DNA of 30,103 nt from a virus. Positions 27,196-30,103 of the stretch are shown in pieces. The position numbers and the translations under genes are program-made. Below the pieces are notes generated by a model. That model did no database searches. It had not been told where the DNA came from and saw nothing but the letters and a program-made list of their open reading frames with translations. The stretch spans positions 1-30,103 of the IMG/VR virus record IMGVR_UViG_3300009001_000058; one strand, 5' to 3'. Every line of letters starts with the position of its first letter. The first letter of the stretch is position 1.

Positions 27196-27212
27196 TGTTT
27201 ATAACTTGTTTA

Positions 27213-27231
27213 TTTGTATACAATATACAAA
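27213..27231. promoter_or_regulatory. 19-base palindrome upstream of clpP
   Basis: Perfect eight-base arms TTTGTATA and TATACAAA flank a three-base centre, 18 bases ahead of the clpP start and inside the 57-base gap. It could be a repressor operator or a weak A/U hairpin. No binding protein is identified. Confidence 0.35.
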
Positions 27232-27252
27232 AAATAATCCAATAATCCAAAT

Positions 27253-28362
27253 TTATCTTTTATTACTACGTTGGGTAGCCATATAGGTGTGCTTATGTTT
27301 AGCTGGTTTCTTTTTTACTTCACCATATAAATCACGAGCCTCTTCATCGGTTGGGACAAACTCTACTTCTTCTTTTTCTTTTTTAATTGCTTTTGGGCTT
27401 TCTTTACTCTCTTCTTGTAGAGTTTCGTTTCTTTCTTCTCCCACTTCATTTGTAGGTATTGATACTGCACCCCCATCCGCTGCATCAGAGGGAATAATAA
27501 TTTCGCTGTTATTATCGATAGCACCATTACTATCAATAGAATCATTAGTTCTTTCATCTTCTTTATTTGTTAATTTATTTAATGCGATTACCATTGAAAT
27601 TGCTAAAGGGTCAAACACAAATACAATTAAAAGTGTAAACCAGTTTACAATTACATTCATTGGTTTGCCTGTAATTTGAGACATATATCTCAATGGACCA
27701 ACCTCTGCGGCAACTTCATTATTGGATTCCAAATCTAATATTTGTAAATCGAGTGAGGTAATGGAATCCGTAGATACCTCAATCTTTTTAGCGACACTTT
27801 CACGAGAAGTTATTGCTGACTCTAATTGTTTCTCTAATGCCTTCCGTTGTGATGAAGAAGTTGTCGTGATGATTTGACCAGTTTCCCTATCACGATACTG
27901 AACTTGGTTATTTGATAAACCATTTCGTAATTCAGTAATAGATTCGGACAGCTCCTTCTTCTCTATATTCAAGTAGTCCAATTGTTCTTGGAATCTACCT
28001 TTCTTTAATTCAATCACTTGAACTTGTTTATCCATAACACTTAATTGGTCAGCAGTAGTTTGGTATGCTGATGTTAAGAATCCATAGATACCAGCTGATG
28101 TTATAACCATTAACACTCCGACTGCAAGAGTTAAGTACCACTTCATCCAACCAGCCTTGTCCCAATGGTTATGTAAGTAAGATGCTAGTATAAGTTTAGA
28201 GAACTCCAATGCGCCTGCCATAATAATAACTTCGGTTCTAGCGCCAGCAAAAAGAGAACTCAATCCATATACGGAATAATATGCAGCAGACCCCGCTAAT
28301 GCGAAGGTACTTACTATCATCAACAAGATGAAACCATTTCCCTTGTTAAAAAATTTTCTCAT
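27253..28362 (-). CDS. Four-pass membrane protein with long coiled coil, function unknown
   Basis: The ATG at 28362 is chosen rather than a TTG four codons earlier because GGAAAG (28367-28372) sits at the right distance for the ATG and would overlap the TTG. The 369-residue product has hydrophobic helices at about 11-33, 45-65, 75-98 and 237-262. Helices 3 and 4 are separated by ~115 residues of likely coiled coil (100-215) containing a VQYRDRETGQIITTTSSS segment. The acidic tail, residues about 265-369, ends Lys/Arg-rich. With four helices the coiled coil and tail could face the same or opposite sides depending on orientation. It follows a 162-base leader with several inverted repeats. No family is recognised; membrane anchoring of replication or superinfection exclusion are speculative roles. 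Confidence 0.75.
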   Translation of the reverse strand: MRKFFNKGNGFILLMIVSTFALAGSAAYYSVYGLSSLFAGARTEVIIMAGALEFSKLILASYLHNHWDKAGWMKWYLTLAVGVLMVITSAGIYGFLTSAYQTTADQLSVMDKQVQVIELKKGRFQEQLDYLNIEKKELSESITELRNGLSNNQVQYRDRETGQIITTTSSSQRKALEKQLESAITSRESVAKKIEVSTDSITSLDLQILDLESNNEVAAEVGPLRYMSQITGKPMNVIVNWFTLLIVFVFDPLAISMVIALNKLTNKEDERTNDSIDSNGAIDNNSEIIIPSDAADGGAVSIPTNEVGEERNETLQEESKESPKAIKKEKEEVEFVPTDEEARDLYGEVKKKPAKHKHTYMATQRSNKR

Positions 28363-28524
28363 ATTTCTTTCCAAAATTAGTTTTATTAACTTTAAGACTT
28401 GTACTTATTATCAACTTCGTTTTCGCTAAGCAGCTCAAGCCTTTTAAGTTAACCTGATAAGGATAAATATCAGGAAAATAATAATAACTTAATATTATCA
28501 AGCTTTCCCCATACTATGCCCCTT
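28363..28524 (-). promoter_or_regulatory. 162-base structured-looking leader of the membrane protein gene
   Basis: This is the largest gap between genes. Minus-strand RNA can form a seven-pair hairpin (28453-28474, arms CCTGATA and TATCAGG). It can also form a compound stem from 28394-28401 with 28436-28443, extended by 28388-28392 with 28446-28450. Inside the compound stem lies a small hairpin (28415-28430) with a four-base A loop. No T-run follows, so these are not ordinary terminators. No tRNA shape or known riboswitch was recognised, and no strong promoter is visible. Confidence 0.35.
28367..28372 (-). promoter_or_regulatory. Shine-Dalgarno site that fixes the start of the membrane protein
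   Basis: GGAAAG on the minus strand lies four bases before the ATG at 28362. The alternative TTG start at 28374 would overlap this site, so the ATG is preferred. Confidence 0.7.
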
Positions 28525-29427
28525 TCAGAGTGTACCAAAATTAGAGATGTAGTTTAATACAGTTAACTCTTTCATCTTAGCCTCGACCTCAATATCAAGG
28601 GAATGACCATATGTGTTAATTTCAGAATAGATGTAATCAGAGTGTGCTTGTGCTTTAACACCCTCTTCTTCTAATTGTCGTGACTCCGAATAATGAACGA
28701 GTGGTTTGTAGTCACCCCAAGTCGATATAGCCAACTCAAGTGCTTCTTGTTCAGACAACCCACCAGTATTGAACTTATGGTGGTGGTAGTCAAATGTAAT
28801 CGGAATACCAATGTGTTCGTGTAGATACATTAGGTCTTTGACTGAATACATACTTGCTTTGTCATCGTTCTCAACAACCAATCGAGATTGAACTGACTCT
28901 GGTAGTCGTTTGAAGTTCTTGATAAATCTATCCATAGCAGATTTCTTATCACCATACACACCATTACAATGGATGTTAATTGGATTCTGATAACTTCTCT
29001 CTAACCCCATAAGGTCAAAATGTTCTCCGTGTATTGAAAGGTCTCTAATAGTATTGTCTACAACTCTATCATTGGGTGACACTAATACGTTGAATGGGCC
29101 AGGATGTGATGTGATACGTTGACCATAAGACTTGGCGAGAGTACCAGCACCCTTAAGTACATTACTAAACTTATCAAAGTCAGGCATATCCGACAACTGA
29201 AACTCACTAGCCCACGGAACTAAATCAGAGGACATACGGAACAATCTAAATCCGTTGGTATGATTCCACTTAATAATCTTTACAAGGTCTCTTGCGTTCT
29301 CTAAAGCAAGTTCTGATGACCTATCGATACCTTCTTTAAGGAATGTCTTCTTAATCATACTACGATTGGTAGTAATCTTGTCTTTACGAAGGGTCATATT
29401 GATACAGCAATATCCGAGGTTTGTCAT
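28525..29427 (-). CDS. uvsE: UV-damage endonuclease UvsE/UVDE
   Basis: The 300-residue protein is the size of bacterial UvsE and starts NLGYCCIN, typical of the family. It is a TIM-barrel metal enzyme that nicks DNA 5' of UV photoproducts to begin alternative excision repair. Likely metal ligands are in ITSHPGPF (H108), NIHCNGVYG (H153), LVVENDD (E186), TFDYHHH (D213, H216), KPLVHYS (H245), AHSDYI (H262) and DIEVEAKMKE (E280). K241 probably corresponds to the modified lysine of the Thermus enzyme. The gene stands just after an intrinsic terminator with only 29 bases between the T-run and the ATG, so its own promoter is not evident. It may protect the phage genome from sunlight. Confidence 0.92.
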   Translation of the reverse strand: MTNLGYCCINMTLRKDKITTNRSMIKKTFLKEGIDRSSELALENARDLVKIIKWNHTNGFRLFRMSSDLVPWASEFQLSDMPDFDKFSNVLKGAGTLAKSYGQRITSHPGPFNVLVSPNDRVVDNTIRDLSIHGEHFDLMGLERSYQNPINIHCNGVYGDKKSAMDRFIKNFKRLPESVQSRLVVENDDKASMYSVKDLMYLHEHIGIPITFDYHHHKFNTGGLSEQEALELAISTWGDYKPLVHYSESRQLEEEGVKAQAHSDYIYSEINTYGHSLDIEVEAKMKELTVLNYISNFGTL

Positions 29428-29436
29428 ATGTTTCTT

Positions 29437-29451
29437 ATTTACTATGTAAAT
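29437..29451. promoter_or_regulatory. 15-base palindrome between the terminator and uvsE
   Basis: Six-base arms ATTTAC and GTAAAT flank TAT on the plus strand, 10 bases before the uvsE ATG. It is A/T-rich and short, so a chance palindrome is quite possible; its place just ahead of uvsE makes an operator conceivable. Confidence 0.25.
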
Positions 29452-29456
29452 GTAAT

Positions 29457-29484
29457 AAAAAAAGGGGACTTATACAAGCCCCCT
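29457..29484 (-). terminator. Intrinsic transcription terminator after the 65-aa gene
   Basis: On the minus strand AGGGGGCTT and AAGTCCCCT form a nine-pair stem including one G-U, with a four-base loop, followed directly by seven T residues. It lies 10 bases after the stop of the 65-residue protein and ahead of uvsE, so it separates hsp20 and its neighbour from downstream genes. It is the only clear intrinsic terminator in the window. Confidence 0.85.
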
Positions 29485-29493
29485 ATGTTAAAT

Positions 29494-29691
29494 TTATGTT
29501 AATTCTTCAAAGTCTATTGAAGGTATTTCTTCACAAAACCAATAGTATCCATCTCGTTTCAGAACAGTATCGGCGTCAAGATGTTCCTTCCATACATCAA
29601 TTATCGGATTATGGTCAACTCGAATCTTCTTGACCACGATGAACAACTTATCATTAAACGTAACTTTTTCTGCTCTGAAGAATCTAAACAT
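29494..29691 (-). CDS. Small conserved-looking protein, function unknown
   Basis: I do not recognise this 65-residue protein. It is charged, with three predicted beta-like stretches (LFIVVKKIRV, YYWFCEEI) and an acidic end (IDFEELT). It starts one base after the hsp20 stop codon, so it shares the hsp20 transcript, and is followed by the intrinsic terminator at 29457-29484. That makes hsp20 and this gene a possible two-gene unit or the end of a longer one. The start has no clear Shine-Dalgarno sequence. Confidence 0.55.
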   Translation of the reverse strand: MFRFFRAEKVTFNDKLFIVVKKIRVDHNPIIDVWKEHLDADTVLKRDGYYWFCEEIPSIDFEELT

Positions 29692-29692
29692 A

Positions 29693-30040
29693 TTATTTAA
29701 CTTTTACATCAATCTTCTTAGCCTTTCGGTCTTCGTATTTAGGAATAGTGATAGTGAGGATACCATCTTTAGCCGTAGCGGATGTTTGATTGATGTCAAA
29801 CGCATCGTGGATTTTGTATCTCTTATGAAACTTACGATGTTCCTTTTCAGCTTTCACTTCCAACAATCGGTCTTCTACTGAAACCTCAATATCTTTGTTA
29901 GATAAACCTGGAACCTCAAACTCCATAGTCAATACATCATCCTTTAAATACGCTGATGAATCCGAAACACGATGGTTATCCCAACCACCGGAGACCATAT
30001 CGGAAATCATAGTGTGAAATGTTGAATCAAATAGTGTCAT
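29693..30040 (-). CDS. hsp20: Small heat-shock protein Hsp20 (alpha-crystallin family)
   Basis: The 115-residue protein has an alpha-crystallin domain from about residue 28 to 103: VLTMEFEVPGLSNKDI, a DRLLEVKAEKE strand pair and the signature AKDGILTITIPK (90-101). The tail has an IDV sequence (110-112) fitting the I-x-I/V motif that docks between dimers. The N-terminal arm is short, which may limit large oligomer formation. Such ATP-independent chaperones hold unfolding proteins; in T4-like cyanophages an hsp20 gene is a common marker, and here it may help virion assembly or protect phage proteins. A strong AAAAAGGG Shine-Dalgarno sequence precedes the ATG but can be paired in a hairpin (see 30047-30077). 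Confidence 0.93.
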   Translation of the reverse strand: MTLFDSTFHTMISDMVSGGWDNHRVSDSSAYLKDDVLTMEFEVPGLSNKDIEVSVEDRLLEVKAEKEHRKFHKRYKIHDAFDINQTSATAKDGILTITIPKYEDRKAKKIDVKVK

Positions 30041-30046
30041 ATATTA

Positions 30047-30077
30047 CCCTTTTTAATGTTAATGTATTATTAAAAGG
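30047..30077 (-). promoter_or_regulatory. Possible SD-masking hairpin in the hsp20 leader (RNA-thermometer-like)
   Basis: In the minus-strand RNA, CCUUUUAAU (30069-30077) can pair with AUUAAAAAGG (30048-30057) with one bulged A and an 11-base loop. The 3' arm contains the Shine-Dalgarno sequence of hsp20. An A/U-rich helix over the ribosome site of a small heat-shock gene is the known design of bacterial RNA thermometers. The stem is short, so this is only a candidate. Confidence 0.35.
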
Positions 30078-30103
30078 ACAAAAGTGATACCAATTGTGTA
30101 TTA

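Noticed and set aside
28372-28379. TAATTTTG on the minus strand, matching the Bacteroidetes promoter element TAnnTTTG
   Set aside because: No TTTG at the expected upstream spacing, and it overlaps the Shine-Dalgarno site of the membrane protein, so it cannot sensibly be its promoter. It is not evidence for the host.
28476-28510. A/U-only inverted repeat after uvsE as a terminator
   Set aside because: The arms contain no G-C pairs and there is no proper T-run, so it is too weak to call.
28363-28524. Possible tRNA gene in the long gap
   Set aside because: No acceptor stem, anticodon arm or T-loop sequence pattern could be laid out; only simple hairpins fit.
381-29881. Many plus-strand open frames of 60-130 codons
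   Set aside because: Nearly all lie antisense to clear minus-strand genes, have no family features, and mirror the codon pattern of the opposite strand; none has convincing start signals.
30084-30103. Minus strand at the right edge begins TAATAC like a T7-type promoter
   Set aside because: The match stops after six bases and no phage-type RNA polymerase gene is seen.
1-30103. CRISPR array, insertion sequence, integrase, reverse transcriptase or diversity-generating repeat
   Set aside because: No regularly spaced direct repeats, terminal inverted repeats or matching enzyme motifs were seen on either strand.

Overview
The window is part of the genome of a contractile-tailed (T4-like, myovirus-type) bacteriophage. 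All 24 recognisable genes lie on the minus strand, so transcription runs from high to low coordinates. The plus-strand open frames are all shadows of these genes. The DNA is AT-rich by eye, genes are packed tightly (many stop/start overlaps of 1 to 23 bases) and many starts have a Shine-Dalgarno sequence. The mix of T4-type baseplate genes with hsp20, clpP and uvsE recalls marine T4-like or 'far-T4' phages. That host habitat is an inference; the window does not name the host, and no tRNA, integrase, CRISPR array or insertion sequence was seen.

Layout in transcription order. (1) 30103 to about 25500, accessory and regulatory genes: a small heat-shock protein, a 65-aa unknown, a clear intrinsic terminator, a UV-damage endonuclease (UvsE), a four-pass membrane protein with a long coiled coil behind a 162-base structured-looking leader, a ClpP-type protease, an HD-domain phosphohydrolase and a small membrane-anchored protein. 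(2) About 25500 to 24450: a gp55-like late sigma factor and a coupled 120-aa protein. (3) 24450 to 9808, a tail and baseplate cluster: gp5-like spike, 157-aa unknown, gp25, gp6, a DNRLRE-type structural protein, a 119-aa protein with a repeat tail, a 1574-aa gp7/gpI-like wedge protein, and three further probable structural proteins. The order spike, gp25, gp6, gp7 parallels P2 V-W-J-I. (4) 9801 to 5252, a compact DNA-processing cassette: a T7 endonuclease I-type Holliday junction resolvase, a Toprim primase with a degenerate zinc site, and a single-chain fusion of the Mre11-like (gp47) and Rad50-like (gp46) subunits. (5) 5231 to 1: a long fibre-like protein ending in a self-cleaving S74 chaperone domain, then a nucleotidyltransferase that runs off the left edge.

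How the parts may work together: the late sigma factor lies directly upstream of the structural genes it probably helps transcribe. The recombination cassette sits inside that late-looking block and could supply end resection, priming and junction resolution for recombination-dependent replication and packaging. ClpP, Hsp20, UvsE and the HD protein look like host-takeover and stress functions. The most unusual items are the fused nuclease-ATPase with its neighbours, the degenerate primase zinc site, the possible SD-masking hairpin before hsp20, the structured leader with its coiled-coil membrane protein, and the structural protein whose DNRLRE domain is interrupted by two related modules.
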